This document shows, one piece after another, positions 12,125 to 22,983 of a DNA stretch of 64,000 nucleotides (the stretch's first letter is position 1; each line of letters begins with the position of its first letter). Position numbers and translations under genes: made by a program. Source of the DNA: Eublepharis macularius (taxonomy: Eukaryota > Chordata > Lepidosauria > Squamata > Eublepharidae); the NCBI RefSeq assembly GCF_028583425.1, contig NC_072796.1, forward strand, positions 88,191,964 through 88,255,963. Reading direction: 5' to 3'. The notes under the pieces were generated by a model that was given only the letters and a program-made list of their open reading frames with translations, did no database searches and was not told the origin of the DNA.

Positions 12125-14671
12125 ACCTGCCAGAAAAAGAAACTCACTTACACTGTGAACTAGTTTTAATTACTGCTGCATCCTGTAAAGTGGGAGACCT
12201 TGTCCAAACTGTTGTAGCAATTGGCATTTTCTACCCTAGGGAAGAGGAAGATCAATTGGCAATCACCCTCACAAACCCGGCAGGCTCAAACCATAGCCCG
12301 ACCATGATTAATTGGCAACAAATCCCTGGGCACTCACTAGGCAAGACCTCATACGACAAGGTCTCCCAGATTGGATAGTTGGTTTGACAGGCTTCGCTCC
12401 CCCAGAAACCCCTTCAAGTCAGTAGGAATCCTGACCATAAATATCACTCACCAAGATGGAAATTACACCCTACTTATAGGACAAAAGAACCCTGCCTCTT
12501 TGCAATTTGACCCTCTGACCCATAACATAGAATCCTTAAAGAGGGCTTCCTCCCTCATAGTTGGATCTCATGTCCTTAAGACGGATATCCAGGAATGAGT
12601 CCTATCCAACCTCAAATGTTCATGAAGGAGGTGCATGTTAGTTTGATTGGCCTCAATACCTCTCCTGCAATCCCAGAGTGCGCCTCCTACCTTCGCTCTA
12701 GTGAACGAGGTTGGGAAGAATGGGTTAGAATGTGGCAAGGCGCCAACAGCCCTTCATAAGAAAGTCACAATTCAAAAGACTGGACTGCTCCAGTCGGGGT
12801 TGGTGTATCTCTAATAGATGCCGCCAATATAAAAGTCCTGGAAAATGAAGTCTCCTATGCAACTGCCAACATAGCCAAGCTAGGAGACCTGCTGACCCAG
12901 TCCCTCACTTCAGTCACCAATGTGTAGCACTCCATTTCCTCCCTGTTAATTACTTGGAAGCAGCTAATAGAAAAAGATTTCTCCCTGCTGACTAAAGGAA
13001 CCTAGTCCCTGCAGCACAATATTTCCATGGCAATTGCCTGCACCCAAGCTCAAGCCATTAACATGGTTTCAGAGCAGAACCACAAGTGACAAAAGGCACA
13101 GATTGGACACTTGTCTGCTTCCCTCAAGTTTTGATGGGAAATGTAGGCAGCTTGGCGGAATGTTGGACAAGTGACAGTTGAAAAGTCCATTGGACAGCAG
13201 TCAGAGAGCGAAGCTGCGAGACCAGGATGCCTACATTTCCCATCAAAACTTGAGGGAAGCAGACAAGTGTCCAATCTGTGCCTTTTGTCACTTGTGGTTC
13301 TGCTCATAGCCATGGATATCATACGCAATTCCATGAGCGTCACCATCCCCATCGAAGTGAGATGGCTCATAAAAGCCAACCTCACCCAAACGGAAATCCA
13401 ACTAGAAGACTGGCAGAGTCTCGTTAATGCCTCCTATGACTCTTACCACCACGAACTGCGCCTGTTCATTCTGTGATGGCCCAAAAATCCTTCCCCATCT
13501 ATCCAATTGTTCCCCTTGGCTTGCAAACGAGCACTGGGACCATTTTGTACTCAAGGTCTGCAATCACTGGGCCAGAGCTTCCACCTCCAGCTGGCAGACT
13601 GTTAATACTGAAGGCTGCTGACACAGAGAAAACCTCGGGTTCATCTGCGACAGTGATGCCTTAGAGGCACATCACCCTTGCCTAGCCCTCAGAAAGGATC
13701 TAGAAGGCCAGTGCTCATACGATGTAGCAACTGAAGAAAAACCCATCCTGGTTTACAAAGGAAAAGGCTGTGCCTGTGTTGGAACTGCATGCAGCACAGT
13801 CCACATTAATTCAGACAAAATACAGCTCATGGTGACCCTCATAAATAGATGGTTCTGTAATCTAACTTCCATCAAAGGTTGTGATTTTGAATTTACTGTC
13901 CCTCTCTGGACTAGGCAGGAAATCTCCTTGTTCCCGGTTTTATATCACTCTGTGGCCCCCATTTTCCTTGGACTAGGTCTGGAACTCATCCATGACCTCC
14001 TCACTCATCCCTCCCTTCAACGGGAATGCCAGAAGATAAAGGAAGCGGGAGAGCAAGCCTTTTTCACGGTCTCTCACAATGGTGCCAGGGTAGCCATCCT
14101 GTCCACCACCATTGAATCCACTAGCCATCATGCCTGGTGGGAAACACTTCTAGGATGGTCAGAACGTGCCACTGGCATGCTCAATATAATGTTACACCCC
14201 ATAGTGATAATCTTGATATTTCAAGTCCTGCTTGCCATTTCCCTCATTACTTTAATTTGTTGGGTTCGCCACCAGATGATCCGCCTAGAGGCTCTGAGCG
14301 AGGTAACCCGCTACGCGAAATTGGGAACCACCTGGGCTACAGCCACTGCTGTTCTGCCTCCTTCCCTCTTCTCTCACTTATCTCCTTTTCCTTTCACTTT
14401 TCTATTCTTTTACTCTTATAGGCGAGCCCCAGTTTGGGACCATATGGGTCAGATTACTCCAGCATTCAGAGCCAATTCAGACCACAAGCGGAGATGCAGC
14501 TTGTCGGTTTCTAAAGACAGAAGCAGTAGCCAAATACAAGCCACTGCATATGAGAATCTCATAACCGTATGGAGCCGGGGTTCTCACCGCATCAGCCACT
14601 CATCCGCGAGCAGCCAGTGTTGGCTCGGAAGGCTGAAGCCTTCCGTTGGAGATGCCTCTGCAAGGATTTAG
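12125..14671 (+). pseudogene. env: Degenerate endogenous retroviral env
   Basis: Reading in + frames gives a broken envelope-like protein. An N-terminal section (about 12190-12600) is interrupted by stops near 12376 and 12596. Next comes a helical stretch rich in Leu/Ile/Gln (12790-13060), then a Cys-rich ectodomain (about 13630-13900, with the cluster GCACVGTAC). The C-terminal part ends with a strongly hydrophobic segment near 14185-14265 typical of an envelope membrane anchor, followed by basic residues. A 234-bp MITE interrupts the middle. No CX6CC motif is visible, unlike the env at 21.6 kb, so this is a different lineage. No gag or pol was found beside it. Calling it env rests on layout rather than a firm family match. 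Confidence 0.5.
13072..13305. mobile_element. MITE with 78-bp terminal inverted repeats
   Basis: Positions 13072-13149 and 13228-13305 are near-perfect reverse complements, opening GAGCAGAACCACAAG. The middle 78 bp are unique. It sits inside the decayed env. No clear target duplication is visible, so the superfamily is open. Confidence 0.75.
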
Positions 14672-14689
14672 AGTCCCTCCTTCTGTCAA

Positions 14690-16400
14690 TGTCCTAACCG
14701 GTCATGGTAACCAAATACCCTCGTGCTGCCTATCATGGGCTGAGCCAGCCCAAGCAGAGCAGTCCAGGTCTGGTCTGGGGTCTGAGCACAAGTTCAAAGC
14801 CAGGGATAAGTCCAAAGTCCAAAAGCCAAAGTCAGGAGGTCCATAGGTCAATTGCTGGTCAGTTCGAGAGCTACACAGAAAAAGAGTCAAGGCACGGTCC
14901 AGAGGTCACAGAGCAAGGCAAGAGCAAGACAAGTTTTAGTGGCGTGGTCACAGCAGGAACAGGATTCTGACGTGTTGCTTCCATGCTCCTGGTCTTCTGT
15001 GGCTGGGTTTTATAGGCAGGTTGGGCTTGCAGCCAACTGCTTGGGTGCTATGCTGTGGTCACTCCTCATCGCTCTCAGCAAGCAGCTGCCGTCTGGCCAG
15101 GAGACGTGCACTTTGCCACCTCTCCTGTAGCTCCACCCGTTGTCTTTGTCTGCAGCGCTCTCTGGGTGAGGCTGGAGGTTTGGTTGCCTTTGGCTGCACT
15201 TCACCAGTGCTGTTGGAGCAGGAGGGTGTTGGTGCCTCTGGCTCAGCTGCTGGCTGAGGACTGTGGTCAACCGGTGGCTGAGCTTTACCAGTGGTGTTGG
15301 AGCAGGAGGGCATCAGTGCCTCTGGTTCAGCTGCTGGCTATGGACTCTGATCCACCAGCAGCTGTTCCTCCTGATCACCAGCTTCTGCTGAGTCAGAGCT
15401 GGCTAGACTGGCTACACGAGGCTCTTCTCCTGAGGAGTCCTCACTATCACTAAGCCCTATAACACCGCCTTTTGGTACACTTGTTCCTGCTCTTTTACAT
15501 CCTGATTTTGTTTTATGTGGAAAAAGCCCAAGAATTTGTAACTGTGGTATGTTTGTTATACTCAGTGAGGAAAGTGCCTCATTTGCATAGACAGAATGCC
15601 CCATGCTAGCACGAACCCCTGATCGCCCCAGACTTAGTGGCACCAGGCACCTTTGGCTTGGCTCATTAGTTTTCAGAAGCCGCTGCCCTTTTCACCCCAC
15701 AGTCAATCGAGCTGGACAGCTCCGATTGCTCCGCTCCACTCCCCAGGAGGCGCAGAGCCCCACTAACCCTCTTGCCAGTTTTACCGCCCCGGAATTGACA
15801 GACAAAGAATCCACAGCCAACGTGCTGTGCCCCAAGAAGCAAACATGGCAGTTTGCTGTTCTAATTATGTTGCCTGCCCCCTTATGCACGGCCGTGCTGA
15901 GCCAACACTATGTGCCTTTATACCCTGCCAGAGCTGATGTTCCCCCAGAGGAAGCCCATCCAAGTGGACCGCGGGTTCGGTCTGCCACCTTTCCAAGCTT
16001 GCTGCTGCCTCAAGCTGCAGCCTTACGCAGCCCTGCTGCTCTTGCCTAACTGCTTCCAACCAGCACTTTGCTGCCTGCTTCATGAACTCTTTTCCTGAGC
16101 CGTGATCAGAAAAGTGAGCCTGCCTCGCAGCCCCAGTGCTTGGGATTGCCTGGAGAGCATTTGGACTGTCATTGCTTGCTGCCACCAACCACCCCTCCAC
16201 ATTTTGGTGCCAAAGGGGGGATGAACCGCGACAAACTCCTTTAAAACTTGAGCCGACTGGCTCTGAAGAATTTTGCTGCTTGAGCCATTGGACTCTCAAA
16301 CTGCTATACTATTTGAGCCCTCCAGCTCCGGATTATCTTTTATTAGTAGGGGAGGACGCATATAAGCCCCCCACCTTCCCCCTTATACAAAGTTGATGGT
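14690..16400. repeat. LTR-retroelement-like sequence with primer-site-like motif
   Basis: GC-rich sequence with no stable protein. A unit containing 'ccagtg(c/g)tgttggagcaggagg' is repeated about 83 bp apart near 15203 and 15286. A TATA-like 'ctttatac' lies at about 15915. At about 16201-16222 the text 'TTTTGGTGCCAAAGGGGGG' resembles the TGG-starting primer binding site that follows an LTR. Long minus-strand frames here are low-complexity and I do not regard them as genes. Confidence 0.3.
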
Positions 16401-16924
16401 TTTCTGCCCTCATTTCATTGTTTGTGTGTGTGCGTCTATTGATTGCTTCATTTAAGTTTGTGCATTGCCTTTTGTTTTGAAATGGTTTCATTTAATGGTT
16501 TATTGAGTTTAATTTAGTTTCATTTGCCCATTTTAAGTTAAAATTGCTTCATTTTGCTTTACCTTAGAGTTAGAAAGTTTGTGTTGCTAAGTTTAGTTTA
16601 AACTCATAGTTTCAGTTGCCCCCTGACTTCAGTCCATAGAGGAAGGCAGCGTTGCCTCTTTTGAACTGGAACTTATTTTTATTTGGCTATCAAAAGGGTT
16701 TTTGTTCAATGTGGCTTCCAAATTGCTCCATTTTCCTTACAGTGACAGTTGATGGCTTTTCTCCCTGATCCTCTTTTCGGTCCCCTCTTTCCTCAATATG
16801 GACTCAAGCCCTTGAATCCGACTCTAGCCAGGATGCACTGCAAATTTCACCCAGCAAGCCATGTGAATTTGCAGCGGGCGCAGAGAATTGTAAGTAGTCA
16901 GCCCCGCCTCAGCCATGCTTAATA

Positions 16925-17062
16925 TAAGACTCGCATCTGACTAAGAGAACTATGATTCTCGAAAGCTTATGCTACAGTGAAGTTGGTTAGTCTTAAAGGT
17001 GCTACTGGACTGTTTTCGATTTTGCTACTACAGACTAACATGGCTAACTTCTCTGGTAATAT
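16925..17062 (+). repeat. Dispersed repeat, plus-strand copy
   Basis: Contains CTGACTA (16937-16943), stem GAGAA/TTCTC with loop CTATGA, GAAA (16961-16964), then 'gcttatgctac', 'gttggttagtctta', 'gtgctactggact', 'actacagactaacatggc'. It is the counterpart of 2950-3230 on the other strand. Confidence 0.6.
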
Positions 17063-20000
17063 AAGATTGTGATATAAAAATCACCTCTAAATTAATACTG
17101 CCAGATCTGCAGTAGGGGAATTCCAGCATGCTGGACAGAGTTTTGCTGATTCCCACCTGGGAGATTAAGGCAGAAGACTGAGGTGATTGATTTTCGGCCC
17201 CACCAGCTGCAGGCATGACCATGATAAGAAAGGTTCTCGTTGAATCACCCTACAGGACATTCCAATACCCTCCTTCCATGATTGCACACCCACCCTAAGA
17301 TTGAGAAGCAATCAATCGGCACTGGTAAGTTTCTAATTTGTCCCTGGGAAAATGCCATCCCAGTTTAAATTCATCAACTCAGCTCCAGGAAGATTAATTA
17401 GCAAACTGCCTCTTTCCAAACCGCTAGGAAAACACTCTGCATTTTCTTTATCACATCCTGGTAGCAGTAATTAAACCTTTGTCATTTCTAGGAGATGACT
17501 ATTAAGGTCTTTTGTTCCAACAGCTGAGGAGGCTCCTCAGCCTCGGGACATGTTTTGCCCTACCAGAACCAGGACTCTTGCCCCATTCAAACCATGCATG
17601 GTTTCCTGGATCCAAGCACTGTACCCTTAGGGTCACTTTCCCTAAGATTCTCTCGTGGCTGAGAACACAGGAAGTTTGAAGCCCTTTTCCTCCGTGGACT
17701 ACTCTACTCTCTGGATAGGTAATTATCACCCTGAAATCCCTCAGATCTATTCCACTTTTACCACTGCTTTTCCTAAGCATCTTGTGTGTTTGTGTACAAT
17801 CTCTTGTGTGTCAGTTTCCCCCTTTAAATAAAGATACTCTTTTTTTCAAAGACCGTAAGCCTCGTTTGCTTCCTTAGGGAGGGGGCCCTGTAAATACTGG
17901 TGGAGTTATCCCGTAGTTACCCCTCTTCCATAGCCTTCTTTCTTGCCACTAATTCCACCCACTTACTCTCAAGGAGCTCCATTCCCGGTAACAGTGGCAC
18001 CAAACAGCCTCCTCAAGGCACCAGGGGTGTAGCAGTTTCTGGGAGAACTGCTTTTCCTGTACTCAGTGGATACCTATGTGCTATACTACGTTTTTTCTGG
18101 GCATAGCTCTGCACCATTGCTGTTGGCCATTTATAGGTTGGGGTGACTTGGGGAACTAATTCCTGCAAGGTCCCCCCTTCTTGCCCACCAGCACAGGGGG
18201 TTGCACCAGCAAGTCTCTGGCATTGGGCAATGCCACAGCTCTTCTCCAGAGAGCCACCAGTGATCAGCAATGGCACAACAGTGCTGGTACACTTTGCGGG
18301 CATATTGTCAAATTGTGCCAGTATAGCTAGAGTACAGACTAGTGTAGTAGTTGGTCAGGTCCCTGAGCACTCCCCCAGCCCCAGATGTGCTGAAAGAGAA
18401 GCAAACTCTTTCCTCTGGTCAAATCTGTAGGTGAATTAGATTTGACAACATACAGATTTGATTTTTTCTCCTGTGTTAAGAACAAACATGGTTTAGATAT
18501 ATAGGTGTCAAAAATGGTGTCCAGAGAAGTTTGTGATGCTGTACATATGAGATTCTTAAGAAGAAATAGATGAGGAAAAGATAAAAATAAAGAAAATGGA
18601 GATCAATACTGTATTTATAATTTTAGGTTTTATGCATATATTAAGGCAGAGATTAATATGACTCACATTGTTGACTCATTCCGAACACTACTTGAAATAG
18701 TGGCTTGCATCCTATTACTGAGCTCAGCAAAGTTTGACACCTTCCTGACAGAACTAATGTTTTCTGGAGGAGGAAGAAGCACTGCTGTTGCAGGACAGAA
18801 TGTCTATTGCAGATAGAATGTCTCCTACCAACCTGTTGCAGTAATGGGTGAAGCCTCCACCCTGCCAGCCCTTTTTGCATCCTGCCATCCTTTTTGCCCG
18901 CACTGCCTAGAGGCAATCACCTTTTCATTAACTTTCTGGGAAACCTCCTTCCTACTCATTCATATTCAGGAAATGCATAGATTCGCACCCAGCACTCACC
19001 CTGAATTCCCGGAAGTTACAATTATTTCTTTGATATTCTTTTGTGCAGGCTCCTTTAACTATTGCTGTTTAGCTAGCCAAAAGTAGGCAGCCTAATTCCC
19101 TCTTAGAGGCTGCCCACTCCACTCTTCTCCACTGGAACCAGCCATCCTTTTCCTTGGGACCTTCAGGAGCCCTGCCTGAGGTCTTTTTCTCTCAATCTCG
19201 GGGCCAGCAAGGCAGACAACATACTCTATACAGCTCAGCAGACTGAACTTCTTCTCTATTCACTTCTTTCCTCTGAAAAATCTCATTTCTCCCTTCATTA
19301 AATCTCTCCCCCGCCCCTTGTGGCCATTCCCAGGTGCAGAGTTTTCTCTCAGCCTGAATCTTGGTTTTCTTTTACTTTCTCTCCTCTCATGTAACTCTCT
19401 ATATGCTTGTCCCTCTGAACCCAACAGTTGCACTGTTCTTATGCTTGTGTACCTTTTTAATTCCTGTACCTCTATATTTCCCTCAATAAATTCTAAACCT
19501 TGCTTTGGAAAAAAAACCTGTTTGTTTCATGGTTACTGGTAGCCTATTAGAGGCACTTTGAGCTTGCCTGCTCATTATCCAGGTGAAAGATCCCTTAATC
19601 ACATGTTCTGCTCCCCCTAATTAGCATGTGTGTGTTTGCCAAGCTAGCCAGGCTGTGGAAGCTGGAAGAGATTTCCCCCTGACAGTGAGCCTAATTCCCC
19701 AAATCAGTTGCTGTTCTGGGTGAGTTCCAGAACCAAATTAGAGAGTCCACATGTACCTAAGATATTGGAAGAGGAGAACTCAGTGCTGTCCCTTTCCTCA
19801 GGTTTCAGAGGAGGACAAACCAAAGAGTTAGAAAGACAGAGAGGGCAGGGCATCCTGTTTACTGTTCTATCCCTTTGATATGTAGATTGTTACTCTCAGG
19901 ACTTCCTCCTCCACATCCTCCTCACTCTTTTCTTCCTGGCTTTGTTCCAGGCACTCTCTCTCTCCTTCTCCTCCCTCCATCCTGGACGTATGGATGCAGG

Positions 20001-20929
20001 ACTTGTCCTAGTACCTGTGCCCATCCTTAGACTAGATAGGTAGTTAGGATCTGTCTCTCCTCCTTTCCTATCGGAAGATGGAGTTCCTACAATAAAGAAC
20101 TCTTATTTCCTTTCTGAATATAAGTAAATGTATGCTTTGTTATTTTCTCTCATGCATACACACCAGCCAGCAGAACCAGCTCACAATCACCTATAAGTAT
20201 ACATCCACTGCTAAATGATAAATTCTGCTAATGGCCCAAACATGGAATCCTTTAATTAGGTTTCTGGAGCCAACATACAATTTATTTATCATAAGGAAAT
20301 ATGTGAAAGGGAGCACATGTGGTATCACCAGGCAGGTCCTGATTCCTATGCGCTGCTGTCTATGGTTCCTTCTCTCTTCTGCACATGGCCCTCTCGCTTG
20401 CAGAAAGGTTGCTCCCTGGTGGCATTTTTGTTGATTGCAATGACCATGAGAGTATTCAACTCTCCCTTTTTCTGTGGATTCTATGGACTTTCCATGCATG
20501 TTTCCTTTTCAGTGAGCTATGGAACTAGATAGGTGAGCTGATCATAAAAGTTGGAGATCTATGAGAAATTAAAATTGGATGAATTTCAGCCCCCACTGTT
20601 TCTTTTCAAGACACTTCACAACTCAAAGAATCCCTGGGAGCATGAGAATGAATAAGGAAGCACTTTTGCTCTGATCCTAATTAGATTCTTTGCCAGGATT
20701 GTTTTAACTTCAAAGTGATCAGAAATCCTTAAAAATGTTATCCTAGACTGTGAAGGGGGTGGATAAAATAGGGTAAGGGGATGTACATTCAAGGTGCATA
20801 TTCCCTAACCTTAATCCTCTATGGTGTTAGGAGTATAAGCAGGCAAAATTCAACCAGTCCATCTTTTCCCTTTCTGTTCTTTGTGCTTTAACTGCCCTGA
20901 ACATTTAGTAGCTTGTAAAAGGTAATGAG
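17063..20929. other. No gene recognised; several LTR-tail-like stretches
   Basis: Poly(A)-signal-bearing stretches at about 17825 (aataaag), 19484 (aataaat) and 20091 (aataaag) are each preceded by pyrimidine-rich sequence, as in the R/U5 part of solo LTRs. I could not define paired LTR ends. No gag, protease, polymerase or integrase motif was found on either strand. Confidence 0.3.
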
Positions 20930-21678
20930 GTTTTCCAGAGTTCATTGGACAGCAACCACTACTGGATCTCCCACCCCCTTCACCGGAAGCAGTCTACCGT
21001 TACTTCCAATCTCGGTTTTGGCCTGAAGCAGGACTTTTGGGGAATAGCCCCGTTGTAGAGGGAAGCAGGCGAGTGCAGCGGAGCGTAGACCAATCAATTC
21101 TGAGAATTGATTACCCTTGTCCACACGCTAGGTGGACTTGGTCTCAGATAGTCAACTTCTACGGCACTGTAGAGATCTGTGAGTGGGAGTACCGAACTGA
21201 CACCGCCTCTGAGTGGCGCAAGAGGGTGACCTACCTCGTACTCCTTGATGGAATCGGAGATTGGATGCGCCATACAGGCCCCTGGAAGGTCCAGCTCCAC
21301 TGTGGGACCACCCATCTGCCTACCTGCGTCCCGGGACTTGTCTCAGTGTTTGATTGGGACCCAGGATTTTGGGTGGGCCCGCTTGCCTATGAAGATGTCT
21401 CCTCCCCGGAAGGGAGGTCCTGGTGGGGGAGCAAAGGATACAAATGCTGGCATTGCTGGAGGGACCAGTACCCCTATTACAGCTCTCAAGACCAACAGAA
21501 CCGGAATTCCAGCCACAGACTTTGTCTCCCATCGGAACCTAACTGGTATCCCTCGATACAGGGGATACCCAGAGGCTGCAGGGCGAGGCGAAGAAGGGCG
21601 CGGCATGAGCCTCATCCAATCCCGCTGGCCCCTTATGGCTATTTTGCTCCTGATCCAGCTGCCGATAATGCAGAGTAA
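20930..21678 (+). CDS. Unrecognised provirus frame overlapping env
   Basis: An open frame of about 249 codons runs from just after a stop at 20926 to a TGA at 21676-21678. It has no early in-frame ATG; 'ttttccag|ag' at 20931-20940 looks like a splice acceptor, so it may be a second coding exon of a spliced viral message. The product is Trp-rich (WTWSQIV, CEWEYR, GDWMRHTGPW, DWDPGFW, SWWGSK), contains possible zinc ligands (CPH, KCWHCW), and ends in an Arg-rich stretch (CRARRRRARHE) before the stop. The last 74 bases overlap the hydrophobic leader of env in another frame (434 bases if env starts at 21248). I recognise no integrase, protease or known accessory protein. It could be an accessory or regulatory gene, or a strongly diverged pol end. 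An uninterrupted frame beside an open env argues that it was a real gene. Confidence 0.5.
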
Positions 21679-22927
21679 CACTGCGACTCTTCCGCTGAGC
21701 TGGGGTTCCAAAACCAATTTCTGGGTGAGCCTTGCGGATTGTATGAACGTTTCTTCCTTTTGTCTACACAGCGGCCTGTCAGGGGATGAGCTGTTTTCGT
21801 CCTGCCTTTGGGGAATCCCCACTAGCCCACGTGCGCTACACGAGATAATGCAGTTCAGTTACTTTCTACAACTAAGGGCCTTTCGGTATCTTTATCAATG
21901 GACTTATGGACCGGTGAAGACTCATACACCGCGCATGATGATGATTGGGCTTTCTAAAGTATTACCTGCGCAAGAATGTTTTCAATTTCTGGTATGCACA
22001 AGGCAGGGAGGAGGCTGTTTTGATGTGTCCCACGGCCATTCCCTGATATGCAACGAGACATATCCCCTTAGACATGAGAAGGGGAATGTGGAGCTGCCAG
22101 CTGGCTGGTTTAGGCTGTGCGGGACTGTAGCCTTTTCTTATATTCCTGAGTATTCTACGGGGGGACCCTGCACCATAGGGAGACTGACGCCATTACTAGT
22201 CCCCTGGAGGAAGGAACTACACAGGCCCTTATCCTCCCGCTACAAGAGGACTCTAGTAATTGATGACCACTGTGATCCCGAACTAGCACTTATTACCATC
22301 ACTGAAGCGGCACTTCTAGCTGGTTCCCTGGTAGGAGTACCAGGACTGGCCGTGAGAAACACCAGGAACATTGATGGACTGGCCTGCCTGATGGCTAAAG
22401 GACTGAATGAGACGTCCCAGGCGCTGGCAGGACTGTTACAAGATCTTCAAGCAACAGAAAGAGCGACACTACAAAACCGTATGGCTGTTGACTTTTTGCT
22501 TTTGAAATCCAACCATGGCTGTGAAGAGTTTGATGGAATGTGCTGTTTGAACCTGACTGACCACTCCCATACTGTCGAATCCCACATCAGGAAGTTGCAA
22601 GACTTTGCAGCAGAGATTTCCAAAAGTACCAGCAGGCTTAATGATTGGTTTGGATGGGTGAGAAGTTTGTTTTCGGGACTGGGGTCGGGTTTTAAAGCCA
22701 TTCTCATATATGTAGCGGCAGGGATTTTGCTGATAGTATGTGTCTGCACTTGTATTCAATGTTTTCCTCTTATTCTTTCCTGTGCACACTATTTCATTCC
22801 GAAGCCTACACCACAGACCAGAGAAGAGTGTTTGGTAATGATGGTGCGCCCGTTCTGTGAACAAAGTGAGCGGGGTGACCAGGATGCTGATGGACGGGCT
22901 GGGACACCATGTGAGGATACCTTATAG
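21605..22927 (+). CDS. env: Open endogenous retroviral envelope gene
   Basis: The frame is open for 440 residues from an ATG at 21605; an upstream in-frame ATG at 21248 would add 119 residues. A hydrophobic leader (about residues 8-23) acts as signal peptide. A basic R-Y-K-R cleavage site ends at residue 215, so SU is short (about 190 residues after the leader). TM begins with a fusion region flanked by cysteines at TM positions 8 and 46, the arrangement of alpharetrovirus-type internal fusion loops. It then has a helical Leu/Gln region, an immunosuppressive-domain-like block beginning LQNRMAVDFLLLK (residue 289), a C-X6-CC motif (C306, C313, C314), a membrane span at about 365-392 and a tail of about 48 residues. 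No stop or frameshift is present. It would be a membrane fusion glycoprotein. Polypurine tract and LTR follow directly; no gag or pol was found upstream. Recent insertion or domestication could both explain the intact frame. Confidence 0.85.
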   Translation: MSLIQSRWPLMAILLLIQLPIMQSNTATLPLSWGSKTNFWVSLADCMNVSSFCLHSGLSGDELFSSCLWGIPTSPRALHEIMQFSYFLQLRAFRYLYQWTYGPVKTHTPRMMMIGLSKVLPAQECFQFLVCTRQGGGCFDVSHGHSLICNETYPLRHEKGNVELPAGWFRLCGTVAFSYIPEYSTGGPCTIGRLTPLLVPWRKELHRPLSSRYKRTLVIDDHCDPELALITITEAALLAGSLVGVPGLAVRNTRNIDGLACLMAKGLNETSQALAGLLQDLQATERATLQNRMAVDFLLLKSNHGCEEFDGMCCLNLTDHSHTVESHIRKLQDFAAEISKSTSRLNDWFGWVRSLFSGLGSGFKAILIYVAAGILLIVCVCTCIQCFPLILSCAHYFIPKPTPQTREECLVMMVRPFCEQSERGDQDADGRAGTPCEDTL

Positions 22928-22970
22928 TTGTTGAAATGCACAGTGTGCCACAGTTACATTTCAACAACAC

Positions 22971-22981
22971 GAAAAGGGGGG
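22971..22981 (+). promoter_or_regulatory. Retroviral polypurine tract
   Basis: GAAAAGGGGGG lies 44 bases after the env stop and 2 bases before a TGATGG sequence that would start the 3' LTR. This is the standard priming site for plus-strand DNA synthesis. Confidence 0.75.
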
Positions 22982-22983
22982 TC

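Noticed and set aside
15010-16299. Several 80-150 codon minus-strand frames rich in Gln, Arg, Ser and Ala
   Set aside because: They follow a GC-rich repeated unit, lie in LTR-like sequence, and show no known domain.
21248-21604. Use of the upstream env ATG at 21248
   Set aside because: The hydrophobic leader follows directly after the ATG at 21605; the extension overlaps another open frame. Not excluded, but less likely as the main start.
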